Origin: Acetobacter pomorum
GTDB lineage: Bacteria > Pseudomonadota > Alphaproteobacteria > Acetobacterales > Acetobacteraceae
Direction: 5' to 3'
Length of the DNA: 64,000 bases
Assembly: GCF_002738225.1 (NCBI RefSeq)
Contig: NZ_PEBQ01000172.1
Location: forward strand, 1 to 64,000
Of this stretch, positions 31,507 through 40,165 are shown one piece after another (position 1 is the first letter of the stretch; the number at the start of each line of letters is the position of its first letter). The translations under genes were made by a program, and so were the position numbers. The notes beneath the pieces were generated by a model, which searched no databases, was not told the origin of the DNA, and worked only from the letters and a program-made list of their open reading frames with translations.

Positions 31507-33591
31507 ATGACAACAGAAACACCGGCAGCATTCCGTTTGGGATCTTGGAAGACACTGTTTCTTCCCCTGCCACGCAGCATTTTCGCATATGGCTGGTTTC
31601 TGTTTTGCCTACGCACGTGGCTGTCTGCTGTTCTGGCACTTTCTACCGCATTCTGGCTCCAGCTTTCCTCCCCCGGTTCTGCTGCCGTTACAGTTATGAT
31701 TCTGGCGCAGCCCACACGTGGGCAGGTGCTTTCCAAAGCGCTTTACCGTCTGGCTGGTACAATTATTGGCGCATTTGTCGCTCTTTTCCTCACCGCCTGT
31801 TTTAATCAGGAGCGCGGGGTTTTTCTGGGCGGCGTGGCATTATGGCTCACGCTATGCACCATTATGGGCACGCTGGAGCGGGACTTCCGTGCCTATGCAG
31901 CCATGCTTTCTGGCTACACCGTAGCGATTGTGGGTATTAGCTGTATTGATAATCCGGCCGCCATTTTTGATGTCACCGTTAACCGTGTGTCCGCCATTGT
32001 GGTGGGCATTGCAGCCACAGCAGCCATTAACGATGTATTCGGCTCCCCCACTGCGTTTGAAAAACTGGCGGCAAACCTGCGCCGCACAGGTGAAATGGTG
32101 CAGCGCATTGCGCGGGATGCCGTAGCTGGCCACGGTGTGCCAGATGACATGACATGTGCCGGGCTGGCGGGCGAAATTATCGCCCTGACATCTCAGGTCT
32201 CATTCGCCAAGACAGAACTGGCTGATGCCAAGCTACGCCTTGCCGGCGCGCGCTCTGCCATGGTGGCGCTGCTGGAAATGCTGACCTGTAGCCGCGCTAT
32301 TGCCAATGTGCTGCGGCGGGGCAACATATCCGGCCCCATTCTCAAACACATCCGCACATCATTTGGTGATGGCACACCAGTGGAATCTCCCCTTCAGGCT
32401 GTGCATGATCTGGAAGACCTAGCCAAGGAAGCCCATGCGGAGGAAGCCTCCCTTGGCCCCACGCTGGATGAAGCGTGGCTGATTGAACGCTCCATGGCGC
32501 TTTTGTCGGATGCCCGCTGGGCTGCGGATGGCATAGATGCGCTCCAACATGGGCAGCGCGCACGCACGCAGGCACCTGAACTCAAGATTGATCAGCATCA
32601 CGATGTTATTGCGGCTTTGCTGAATGGCCTGCGCACCCTGATCGGGTTTTCCGTTGCTGCCGGGCTGTGCATTATCTCTGATATTCCGGCCACTTACAGC
32701 GCGCTTTCTCAGGTTGCCATTATTCTTACACTGGCAGCCACTACTTATAATGCGCGCGGTTTTGGCATGGGGGCCCTTATTGGTACACCCTTGGCTATTG
32801 CTGTTGCTGCTGTTCTCAACTTTGGGGTTCTTCCCCACGGGGCGGACATGCCTTTTCTGGCAATGGCCATTCTTCCGGTTATTTTTGGCGGCTGCCTGCT
32901 GTTAATGAACCCCAAAACAGCCACAATCGGGTTTAATGCGGGTGTCTTTTTCTTTGTTATTCTCGGTGTTGCCAACCAGCAGAACTATGAACCCGCACCT
33001 TTTATAGACCGCAACGTGCTCTATTTGTTTGCAGCTATTATTATCTTTATTTCACTGGTGCTGCTGCTGCCCCCATCTGCCACAGGGCGGCGCTTTCGCG
33101 TTGGTATTACCATCGGGCATGATCTGCTGCTTCAGTTTGAAGGGCATGGTGAACAAGCAGGTTCTGCCCTTATCAGCCGGCATTATGATCGGCTCTGCCG
33201 CATTCTGGAATGGAACCGGTACCTGCCAGACAACAAGGCAAAACAACGCGTTTTTTCCCGCCTTGCCAGCCTGGATGAACTGAACGTGGAACTGGCCCGT
33301 GCGCGCCGCCACCTGCAACGTGCTGCTACCATTCCCGCCATTCGGCTGGATGCGGAATCCGCCTACCGCGCCACCATTATCTACAACGTGGATTCAGCGC
33401 TGTTCCGCATGAAGCGCAAGGCACGCGTTTTGCTTGATCATTCCATAAATCTGCCCCATGGCCAGATGGCTACGGCCCTTGCTGCCGTATCCGCCATGGT
33501 TGGCGCCATACATCTGCTGGAACACAACCGTTCCGCTTTGCATCTGTACGATCTGATTCCTGTACCAGATCAGCAATGGAAGGCCCGCTAA
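31507..33591 (+). CDS. FUSC family inner-membrane efflux protein (AaeB/fusaric acid resistance type)
   Basis: A 694-residue membrane protein with two hydrophobic halves (about residues 25-180 and 375-530) separated and followed by cytoplasmic helical regions, the layout of FUSC/AaeB proteins. The motif MILAQPTRGQVLSKALYRLAGTIIGA near the second helix is typical: these proteins export aromatic acids such as p-hydroxybenzoate or fusaric acid. It is followed one base later by a DUF1656 gene and then an HlyD-type fusion protein, the same trio as aaeB-aaeX-aaeA, so a tripartite-like exporter is likely. No outer-membrane factor is present. Substrate is inferred only from the family; export of an organic acid would fit the habitat. 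Confidence 0.88.
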   Translation: MTTETPAAFRLGSWKTLFLPLPRSIFAYGWFLFCLRTWLSAVLALSTAFWLQLSSPGSAAVTVMILAQPTRGQVLSKALYRLAGTIIGAFVALFLTACFNQERGVFLGGVALWLTLCTIMGTLERDFRAYAAMLSGYTVAIVGISCIDNPAAIFDVTVNRVSAIVVGIAATAAINDVFGSPTAFEKLAANLRRTGEMVQRIARDAVAGHGVPDDMTCAGLAGEIIALTSQVSFAKTELADAKLRLAGARSAMVALLEMLTCSRAIANVLRRGNISGPILKHIRTSFGDGTPVESPLQAVHDLEDLAKEAHAEEASLGPTLDEAWLIERSMALLSDARWAADGIDALQHGQRARTQAPELKIDQHHDVIAALLNGLRTLIGFSVAAGLCIISDIPATYSALSQVAIILTLAATTYNARGFGMGALIGTPLAIAVAAVLNFGVLPHGADMPFLAMAILPVIFGGCLLLMNPKTATIGFNAGVFFFVILGVANQQNYEPAPFIDRNVLYLFAAIIIFISLVLLLPPSATGRRFRVGITIGHDLLLQFEGHGEQAGSALISRHYDRLCRILEWNRYLPDNKAKQRVFSRLASLDELNVELARARRHLQRAATIPAIRLDAESAYRATIIYNVDSALFRMKRKARVLLDHSINLPHGQMATALAAVSAMVGAIHLLEHNRSALHLYDLIPVPDQQWKAR

Positions 33592-33592
33592 C

Positions 33593-33793
33593 ATGGAATT
33601 ACGCCCTGTTCTGGATATAGGTGGACTTCTTGTTTCCTCCTTTGTTGTGCATGCCGTACTGGCTATTGCCACCCTGCTGGCGCTTAACCCGGTTCTATCC
33701 AAAGTACGTGCGCGCCGCGTGGTATGGAACCTGCCTTTGGCTGAATTTGGCATTCTTATATGCCTTGTTGGCCTTTATACCATTTTGTTGTGA
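33593..33793 (+). CDS. DUF1656 family small membrane protein (AaeX-like)
   Basis: A 66-residue protein with two predicted membrane helices (about 10-32 and 46-64) and the motif ARRVVWNLPLAEFGILICLVG of the DUF1656 family. It lies one base after the FUSC gene stop and 15 bases before the HlyD-like gene, as aaeX does in the aae operon. It is thought to be a small accessory subunit of the exporter. Confidence 0.88.
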   Translation: MELRPVLDIGGLLVSSFVVHAVLAIATLLALNPVLSKVRARRVVWNLPLAEFGILICLVGLYTILL

Positions 33794-33808
33794 AAGGGCT
33801 TTCCGACC

Positions 33809-34771
33809 GTGTTTGAGCGCGCCCGCCGCGTCCTGCAGTTTATCACGACGGGGACCATTCTTGCCATTGCGGCTGTTGTTTGCTTCGTTCTGTGGGATTA
33901 CTACACCGCAGCTCCCTGGACCCGAAACGGACAAGTACGTGTGCAGGTTGCAGACATAGCGCCGCGTGTTTCAGGCCAGATTATTGCTGTGCGCGTAAAA
34001 GATAACCAGTTTGTTCATGCTGGGGATATTCTGTACGAAATTGATCCGTTTGACTTCAAGGTAGCCCTGGCAACAGCAACTGCTGCCGTCAACCAGCGCA
34101 AAGCGGATATGGCGCTGAAGGACACGCAGGAGTTCCGACGTGACCGGCTGACAGATGCCGCGGCCTCCCGCGAAGAAAAGCAGGTTTACCAAGCCACGGC
34201 AGACATTGCCAAAGCCGCCTACGCGCAGGCATTGGCAAACCTTTCCCAAGCCAAGATCAACCTTGATCGTACCTATGTGCGCAGTACGGTAACCGGCTAT
34301 GTCAACAACCTCATCATGCGTGTGGGGGATTACGCAACAGCTGGAAAATCTAATATTGAAGTGATTGATGCCTCCTCCTACTGGGTGGATGGCTATTTTG
34401 AGGAAACAAAAATCCGCTCCATCCATGTTGGTGATCGGGTGCGGCTGGATCTGATGGGGTATCGTGAACCCATGTGGGGCCATGTTGTCAGCCTTACACG
34501 CGGCATTGCTACGGCCAACGCCGCCACGGCAACACAGGGCCTGCCATCAGTTGATCCGGTGTATACATGGGTGCGTCTGGCACAGCGTATTCCCGTTCGT
34601 GTGCAGATAGACAGCATTCCGCCCGGCACTCAGTTGGCTGCGGGCATGACCAGCACCGTGACTGTTGTGGGCAGCAAGGGCAAACGCGCACATGATACGC
34701 TGACCGAAGCACTGGACCGCATGCATGATACACTGATGGGTGGCACGGGCGGCAGTGGCCTACGCCATTAA
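33809..34771 (+). CDS. HlyD family membrane fusion protein (AaeA/EmrA type)
   Basis: A 320-residue periplasmic adaptor with one N-terminal membrane anchor (about residues 10-30). It then has the split biotinyl-lipoyl-like domain (VRVQVADIAPRVSGQIIAV and TVTGYVNNLIMRVGDYA), a short alpha-hairpin (about 85-150) and a beta-barrel domain. It starts at GTG 33809. Together with the FUSC and DUF1656 proteins it should form the exporter and pass the substrate to an outer-membrane channel encoded elsewhere. Confidence 0.9.
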   Translation: MFERARRVLQFITTGTILAIAAVVCFVLWDYYTAAPWTRNGQVRVQVADIAPRVSGQIIAVRVKDNQFVHAGDILYEIDPFDFKVALATATAAVNQRKADMALKDTQEFRRDRLTDAAASREEKQVYQATADIAKAAYAQALANLSQAKINLDRTYVRSTVTGYVNNLIMRVGDYATAGKSNIEVIDASSYWVDGYFEETKIRSIHVGDRVRLDLMGYREPMWGHVVSLTRGIATANAATATQGLPSVDPVYTWVRLAQRIPVRVQIDSIPPGTQLAAGMTSTVTVVGSKGKRAHDTLTEALDRMHDTLMGGTGGSGLRH

Positions 34772-34813
34772 AACAGGATAGACGCCCCCTTCGAGCACTG
34801 GCAGAAAGAGAGC

Positions 34814-35578
34814 ATGCTGTATTCTTTTTTTCGTTCAGAACTTTATGCTGTCACGGCTCTCTGCCTTGCTATTTTTCTGCCCTCTACTGCTTTGGGGGCA
34901 GAAAAGAATGCTCTTCCCACACTCAACATTGCAGCACCCTGCCTGAACGGGCTACATATCCGTGCGCAAAAAGGCATAACCCAGCCTGAACCAGAAAATG
35001 GAACATGGCCTGCGGGCATTCAGCTTGCATCCAACCCGGATGGCAGTTTTTCCCTTACAGGGCAAAGCTGTCTGGCTGATACCAACGTCACCCTCACCAC
35101 GCCTCCCACCATGCCATTGGTTATTATCAGCACGGGCCCAACATCCATTCAGGTGGATGACCGTAAAAGCCCGGTGTTTCTTCAGGCTGGCAGTGGTGCT
35201 GTCACTCTGGGCCGCACGGCAGAACTAAATGTGGCCTCTGATTCCACAGGCACCATCACCATTCCCGTATTGGCGGATTCCGCGCGTTTGCGCTCCACAG
35301 TTTCTGCTCCTTTCAATATCGGAAACGTGCAGGCTCCGGCTCTGGCTGTCTATCTTGGTGGAAGCGCTTCCTTTACAACCCAGCAAGGCAGGCTAGAGGC
35401 GCTGGAAATTACCTCCAACAGTACGGCAGATGCGGTGTTTCATGGCGAAACATCTGTGGCTGCTCTGCATGTTGAAAATACCGGCAACATTCTGGTGGAT
35501 AAAGCCACAGGCACCTTGGCCACAGAGCGCGATGGCAAAGGCAAGATTGTTGTCACTGCTACTCAGGATAGCCACTGA
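34814..35578 (+). CDS. Secreted beta-repeat protein (DUF2807/adhesin-head-like)
   Basis: A 254-residue exported protein of unknown function. A signal peptide ends near STALGAEK. The rest has few charges and a repeated pattern of short strands with Ser/Thr/Gly/Asn turns (SGAVTLGRTAELNVASDSTG, SASFTTQQGRLEALEITSNS). This looks like the right-handed parallel beta fold of DUF2807 putative adhesin-head proteins. Two cysteines (in APCLNG and GQSCLAD) may form a disulfide. It follows the exporter genes by 42 bases and is probably in the same operon, but a functional link is not evident. Confidence 0.65.
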   Translation: MLYSFFRSELYAVTALCLAIFLPSTALGAEKNALPTLNIAAPCLNGLHIRAQKGITQPEPENGTWPAGIQLASNPDGSFSLTGQSCLADTNVTLTTPPTMPLVIISTGPTSIQVDDRKSPVFLQAGSGAVTLGRTAELNVASDSTGTITIPVLADSARLRSTVSAPFNIGNVQAPALAVYLGGSASFTTQQGRLEALEITSNSTADAVFHGETSVAALHVENTGNILVDKATGTLATERDGKGKIVVTATQDSH

Positions 35579-35692
35579 TCCGCGGTTTGTGGGTAAACGC
35601 CATATTTCCGTAGCCTGGCTCCATCCATTGGCAACTTGCTGAACCTCCATGTTTTTAGGCTGCATTCTCTCGCATCAATGCGGATCATGCAT

Positions 35693-35713
35693 GGTCTTTC
35701 AATATGAAAGACC
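35693..35713. promoter_or_regulatory. Perfect 21-base palindrome upstream of the DUF3297 gene
   Basis: GGTCTTTCA and TGAAAGACC (9-bp arms) flank a 3-base centre. It lies 47 bases before the DUF3297 start codon with no T run after it, so an operator or an mRNA hairpin are both possible. Confidence 0.45.
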
Positions 35714-35759
35714 CTAAAACGTGGTGGCACTTTTAACCAATACATTAAGGATTGCTGAA

Positions 35760-35996
35760 ATGTCTGACACCCTGCCTGACCGCCTTTCCGTCAACCCCGA
35801 AAGCCCTTTTTATAATGAAGAGCTGCTGGCACGGGGCATTGGCGTGCGCTTTAAGGGCGTGGAAAAAACAAATGTTGAAGAATATTGCATCAGCGAAGGC
35901 TGGGTGCGTGTAGCCGTGGGCAAAACGGTTGATCGGCGCGGCAACCCCCTGACCATGAAACTGAGCGGCCCCGTTGAAGTGTGGCTCAAGGACTGA
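35760..35996 (+). CDS. DUF3297 family protein
   Basis: A 78-residue small basic/acidic mixed protein. The conserved core NPESPFYNEELLARGIGVRF, then EKTNVEEYCISEGWVRV and DRRGNPLTMKLSG, is that of DUF3297, found widely in proteobacteria without known function. There is no signal peptide or membrane segment. The frame is open to 35721, but the ATG at 35760 gives the family N terminus MSDTLPDRLSVNP. It lies upstream of the sulfide:quinone oxidoreductase gene, separated by a dyad-containing gap of 101 bases. Confidence 0.88.
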   Translation: MSDTLPDRLSVNPESPFYNEELLARGIGVRFKGVEKTNVEEYCISEGWVRVAVGKTVDRRGNPLTMKLSGPVEVWLKD

Positions 35997-36021
35997 CCTG
36001 CTCTCTCAACATATCCCACAC

Positions 36022-36046
36022 ACAATTAAATACTTTATTAAATTGT
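36022..36046 (+). promoter_or_regulatory. Operator-like dyad before the sulfide:quinone oxidoreductase gene
   Basis: A 25-base imperfect palindrome: ACAATTAAATA on the left, TATTAAATTGT on the right, centred at 36034. AT-rich dyads of this size are typical of ArsR-family repressors, and such repressors (BigR/SqrR) control sulfide oxidation in other proteobacteria. The link is an inference; no ArsR gene is in the window. Confidence 0.45.
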
Positions 36047-36097
36047 CAATGTTTGGGATAGTGTGCCCACGTCAACGTGAGATTCAGGGAGACTTCC

Positions 36098-37357
36098 ATG
36101 ACTCAAACAGAAAAATCCACAACACCAGATCTACGCTACACTGTTGTTGTCGTGGGTGGTGGCTCAGCCGGCATTGCCGTAGCCGCCCGATTGCTGCGTG
36201 AACGCTCCACACTGGATATTGCCATTATCGACCCGGCAACCACCCACGCCTACCAGCCGGGCTGGACACTGGTTGGCGCAGGTGTGATGAAACTGCGCAG
36301 CACGCTGGATCAGGAAGGTGGGGTTATTCCCAAAGGCTGCACGTGGCTGCGCGCTGCGGCGGCTTCCTTCCAGCCAGATGACAACACAGTAACGCTGGCA
36401 GATGGCCGCACCGTTGCTTACAACCGCCTGATTGTCTGCCCCGGCTTGCAGCTGGATTGGGACAAAATTGAAGGTTTAACGGATACGTTAGGCCGTAACG
36501 GCGTGTGCAGTAACTATTCCAAAGATACTGTGGAATATACATGGACGTGCATTCAGTCCCTTTCCGGCGGCACGGCATTGTTCACGCAACCGCCCATGCC
36601 GATCAAATGCGCTGGTGCACCACAGAAAATTGCCTATCTGGCATCTGATTACTGGCGCAAGCAGGGCACACTTAACCGCACCAGTGTAGATTTCTGCCTG
36701 GCGGGTGATGCGCTGTTTGGTGTGGGCTACTACCGCCCAGGCTTGCAGGAAGCCGTGGACTATTACGGCATTAACGTGCTGTACAAACACACGCTGATTG
36801 CCGTAAACGGGCCAGAACACAAAGCAACCTTTGCCGTTACCGGGCCAGATGGCAAAGTTACAAATGTGGTGAAAGAGTTTGACATGCTGCATGTCACCCC
36901 ACCGCAGAGCGCCCCAGATTTTATCAAAAAAAGCCCATTGGCGAATGAAGGCGGCTGGCTGGATGTAGACCCCAGCACGCTCCAGCACACCAAGTATCCG
37001 TTCATCTTTGGCATGGGTGATGTTATTGGCACATCCAACGCCAAAACCATGGCGGCCGCCCGTGCGCAAACACCTGTTGTTACGGCAAATGTTCTGGCAT
37101 CTCTGGATGGCAAGCCGCTGACAGGCAGCTATGATGGCTACGGTGCCTGCCCGCTAACTGTAGCGTATGGTAAGGTTATTCTGGCGGAATTCCTTTATGG
37201 CGGCAAACCCGCCCCCAGCTTCCCTTACGATCAGCGCAAGCCAAGCCGCTTTGCATGGTTCCTGAAGACAACCGTATTCCCTCGTGTTTACTGGGATATG
37301 ATGTTGAAGGGCCGGGATATTGAAATGCCGCATCATCCTGAATGGGTGAAAAAGTAA
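36098..37357 (+). CDS. Sulfide:quinone oxidoreductase, type II-like (FAD-dependent)
   Basis: A 419-residue flavoprotein that oxidises sulfide and passes electrons to the quinone pool at the inner membrane. It has the FAD motif VVVVGGGSAGIAVAARLL (about 16-33). Two redox cysteines are placed as in the mitochondrial-type enzyme: Cys171 in PIKCAGAPQK and Cys351 in GACPLTVAYGK. GMGDVIGTSNAKT contacts FAD. The ATG at 36098 follows CAGGGAGAC. An operator-like dyad lies 52 bases upstream and a bidirectional terminator follows. It may detoxify sulfide. A general NAD(P)/FAD oxidoreductase annotation is the alternative. Confidence 0.88.
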   Translation: MTQTEKSTTPDLRYTVVVVGGGSAGIAVAARLLRERSTLDIAIIDPATTHAYQPGWTLVGAGVMKLRSTLDQEGGVIPKGCTWLRAAAASFQPDDNTVTLADGRTVAYNRLIVCPGLQLDWDKIEGLTDTLGRNGVCSNYSKDTVEYTWTCIQSLSGGTALFTQPPMPIKCAGAPQKIAYLASDYWRKQGTLNRTSVDFCLAGDALFGVGYYRPGLQEAVDYYGINVLYKHTLIAVNGPEHKATFAVTGPDGKVTNVVKEFDMLHVTPPQSAPDFIKKSPLANEGGWLDVDPSTLQHTKYPFIFGMGDVIGTSNAKTMAAARAQTPVVTANVLASLDGKPLTGSYDGYGACPLTVAYGKVILAEFLYGGKPAPSFPYDQRKPSRFAWFLKTTVFPRVYWDMMLKGRDIEMPHHPEWVKK

Positions 37358-37395
37358 GGTTCTGCTTTCTGATTTTTCTTGCTGAAGCTGCACAC

Positions 37396-37430
37396 AAAAA
37401 AGCCTCCCGAACATATCGGGAGGCTTTTTT
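37396..37430. terminator. Bidirectional terminator between sqr and hpnN
   Basis: AAAAAAGCCTCCCGA (37396-37410) and TCGGGAGGCTTTTTT (37416-37430) form a perfect 15-bp stem with a 5-base loop. There are T runs on both strands, suiting the two convergent genes. Confidence 0.95.
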
Positions 37431-37457
37431 TATGTCCTGATTTTACGCCTGCTTCTA

Positions 37458-40052
37458 TCAGGCTTCATCTATAGGCCGCTTGGGCAAAAGAGCTGGCACA
37501 AATACAAGTGTTGCCAACAACGTGCAGCCCAGAGAAAGCAGGAGCAACCGCCCCATGCTGGCTGTGCCCGGATGATGAGAAAGGGCCAATGAGCCAAAAG
37601 CCGTGCCCGTTGTAAGAGCGGAAAACAGCACAGCGCGGGCTGTGGGAGACGCCAGCGGATATTTTACGCCATCCCGCCAGTTCATGACAAAATAAATGTT
37701 GAAAGAAACCCCAACCCCAAGCAGCAGGGGTAATGCAATAATGTTGGCAAAGTTCAAGGTTTCAGGCAGCAGCACGACCAGAATAACCGTCATCAGGGCA
37801 GAAAGCAGCAGCGGTGCCAAAACAAGCGCCATATCCTTCACGCGGCGCAAGGCCAGCATAAGGATAACGGCAATCATCACAATGGCAGCACCTGCGGCCT
37901 GCTCAAATGCCTTCACAATGGAGCGCGCACTTTCCACAATATCAACGGCTGTGCCTGCCATTTGTGGCTCAACCTTTTGAAGAGACGCCACAAATTTACG
38001 CAACGCGCCTGAATTGGACATAACACCCTTAGGATGCACTTCCACCAGCGCACGGCCATCTGGCAGCAGATAATCATCCGCAATTTCGGACGGCACATCC
38101 TTAATGCTGACAGGAGTTGCCTGCAGCATGGCACGCAGCTGATCCAGTTCTGTTGGCAAAAAGCGTACCAACGCAGTGTTGGCAGACTGCACAGTGGCAT
38201 CTGGTGCCTCTGCCAGCTTGGCCAGCGCTGCCTGAATACGCCGCAGCGGATCCTGCGCTGGCAGTTTATCTAGCACACCTGCCAAAGCGGCTGATGTATC
38301 ATGCGCTGATTTCCGCAGATCATCCGCTGTTGGGGCTGCCTTGGGTTGCGGCACAATAAGTGTTGGCAGCAGAATGGAGGCCGCATCCTGAATAAGCGCC
38401 AGCTTTTGCTGCTGCTGGGTTGGCACAAAGGACCCCAGCCACATCACATCATTCACATCTGGCAGATTAGAAAGCCGCGTGGTTTCCTTTTCCGCATCAT
38501 CAAGGGAATGCACCAGCAGTTCTGCACTGTAAGGTGATGTCTGCGGGTTGTTGATCAGCAGTTTAAGGGCGCGCATCCCTTCCGAATTCGGATTTTTGGT
38601 GTGTAGCGGGTCTCCATCAAACTGCAGGCTAGGCACCAAGGCCAACCCCACCAAAGCTACCACCGCAAAAAAGGCCAGAAGCAGTTTGCGCATATGGCGG
38701 ATTTTAATGTCCACCGGCTTCATAAACGCATAGCCCATGCTTGGGCAGTTAAGCGGCGGATGGCAGATTTTCAGCAATGAAGGCAAAAGCGTTGTGGTGC
38801 AGATAAACGCAACCAACATGCCAATACCGGCAATAAGGCCAAGCTGCGCCACGCCCAGAAAAGCTGTGGGCGTAAAGGCCAGAAACCCGGCGGAGGTTGC
38901 CAGAGCCGCCACCAGAATTTGGTGCCCGGTTTCCTCCCCTGTCAGGCGGAGGGCTTCAAACACACCTTCCTCACCCGCCTGCGTGGGCGTTTGCGCCCGA
39001 AATCGGACCGAAAACTGAATGGCAAAGTCCACCGCAATGCCAACAAACAAAATGGCAAAGGCCACGGAAATCAGGTTAAGCGTGCCAACGGCTACAGCCG
39101 CAAAACCGGTTGTCAGCAATAGGCCAACAACAAGTGTCACCACAATGGGCAGCACCACGCGCCATGTTCTGACTGCAAGCGTCAGCCACAGGGTTACAAG
39201 TGCCAAAGACCCCAAAAGCCCTGCCACCATACCTTCCGCCACGGTTGCAAATTCTTCATCATCCAGTTGAACTTGGCCTGTCAGGTAAACTTTGGCGTGT
39301 CCGTTTTTTACAAACTCCAAAGTGCTGATCGCCTGCCGCATGGCATCTGCCGCTGCACCACCCGGCTGGAAAGACCCGTAATCCAGTATCGGCTTGGTAA
39401 TAACGAACTGATAATTCCCCGCCAGATCAGAAAGCTTGCCACCCAGAAGCTGCTGCCATGACATGGCCTCGGCATGGCCCGCAACTGCCTGCTCAAGCGT
39501 ATTGGCAAAGCCAGACAAAGGGGCCTGAAACCCGGAGAGATTGGCCTGATCCTGTTTTACACCCTCTGCCATAAGAGAAAGGGCGCCAAACAGCCCACGG
39601 GCTGAAGGATCCTGCGCCAATGCGGCCAAAAAGGGTTGCGCTGTAATTGTGTCATTCAACACTTGGGACAGCGGCTGTGGCTCTAAAAACATCAGGCCAT
39701 TGCGCAACAGATACGGGTTGGCATCTGGCCTGTGCGCAAAAGAGAAATGTTTATGATCCGCGCTTATTTTGGCAGCGAGCTCCCGCGCTGTTTCCTGCCC
39801 TTCCTCAGGCATTTTTGCCTGAATAACCGCAACCAGAAGGTTTTCCTTTTGGGGGAACAAACGCCCCATTTCATCGGAACGCTGCTTCCACTCCAAACGG
39901 GGAGACAGCATTTTACTGGTATCTGTCGTTACGCCCAAACGGGTCATGCCAGCATAAACGCCTGCCCCCGAAAGCACGAGAAACAACGCCACAACAGCCC
40001 AGGCATGGCGGGCGCAGAACGTAATGAAACGACCTATGGGTGCAAATAGCAT
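37458..40052 (-). CDS. hpnN: Hopanoid transporter HpnN (MMPL/RND family)
   Basis: An 864-residue RND-type membrane protein of the hopanoid-associated HpnN family, which moves hopanoids to the outer membrane. Each half has one N-terminal helix, a large periplasmic domain and a block of five helices. The second halves contain GIAVDFAIQFSVRFR and GVGVSFNIYFVMNWRDG, the family's transmembrane signatures. The ATG at 40052 is preferred to 40088. hpnL lies just upstream on the same strand. The hopanoid cyclase and tailoring genes are not in the window. Confidence 0.9.
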   Translation of the reverse strand: MLFAPIGRFITFCARHAWAVVALFLVLSGAGVYAGMTRLGVTTDTSKMLSPRLEWKQRSDEMGRLFPQKENLLVAVIQAKMPEEGQETARELAAKISADHKHFSFAHRPDANPYLLRNGLMFLEPQPLSQVLNDTITAQPFLAALAQDPSARGLFGALSLMAEGVKQDQANLSGFQAPLSGFANTLEQAVAGHAEAMSWQQLLGGKLSDLAGNYQFVITKPILDYGSFQPGGAAADAMRQAISTLEFVKNGHAKVYLTGQVQLDDEEFATVAEGMVAGLLGSLALVTLWLTLAVRTWRVVLPIVVTLVVGLLLTTGFAAVAVGTLNLISVAFAILFVGIAVDFAIQFSVRFRAQTPTQAGEEGVFEALRLTGEETGHQILVAALATSAGFLAFTPTAFLGVAQLGLIAGIGMLVAFICTTTLLPSLLKICHPPLNCPSMGYAFMKPVDIKIRHMRKLLLAFFAVVALVGLALVPSLQFDGDPLHTKNPNSEGMRALKLLINNPQTSPYSAELLVHSLDDAEKETTRLSNLPDVNDVMWLGSFVPTQQQQKLALIQDAASILLPTLIVPQPKAAPTADDLRKSAHDTSAALAGVLDKLPAQDPLRRIQAALAKLAEAPDATVQSANTALVRFLPTELDQLRAMLQATPVSIKDVPSEIADDYLLPDGRALVEVHPKGVMSNSGALRKFVASLQKVEPQMAGTAVDIVESARSIVKAFEQAAGAAIVMIAVILMLALRRVKDMALVLAPLLLSALMTVILVVLLPETLNFANIIALPLLLGVGVSFNIYFVMNWRDGVKYPLASPTARAVLFSALTTGTAFGSLALSHHPGTASMGRLLLLSLGCTLLATLVFVPALLPKRPIDEA

Positions 40053-40165
40053 GATGAACGACAGGTTCCCAAAATAATCACGGCCCAAACAGAAGGGCTG
40101 TCATGGTTTGCCCAACCCCCCAGCCAGAAGCAAGTGATGATGTAAGCAGGGCGCTGTTTTCCTTT

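Noticed and set aside
36488..37069. A 193-codon minus-strand frame opposite the sulfide:quinone oxidoreductase gene
   Set aside because: Antisense shadow of a gene with clear FAD and cysteine motifs.
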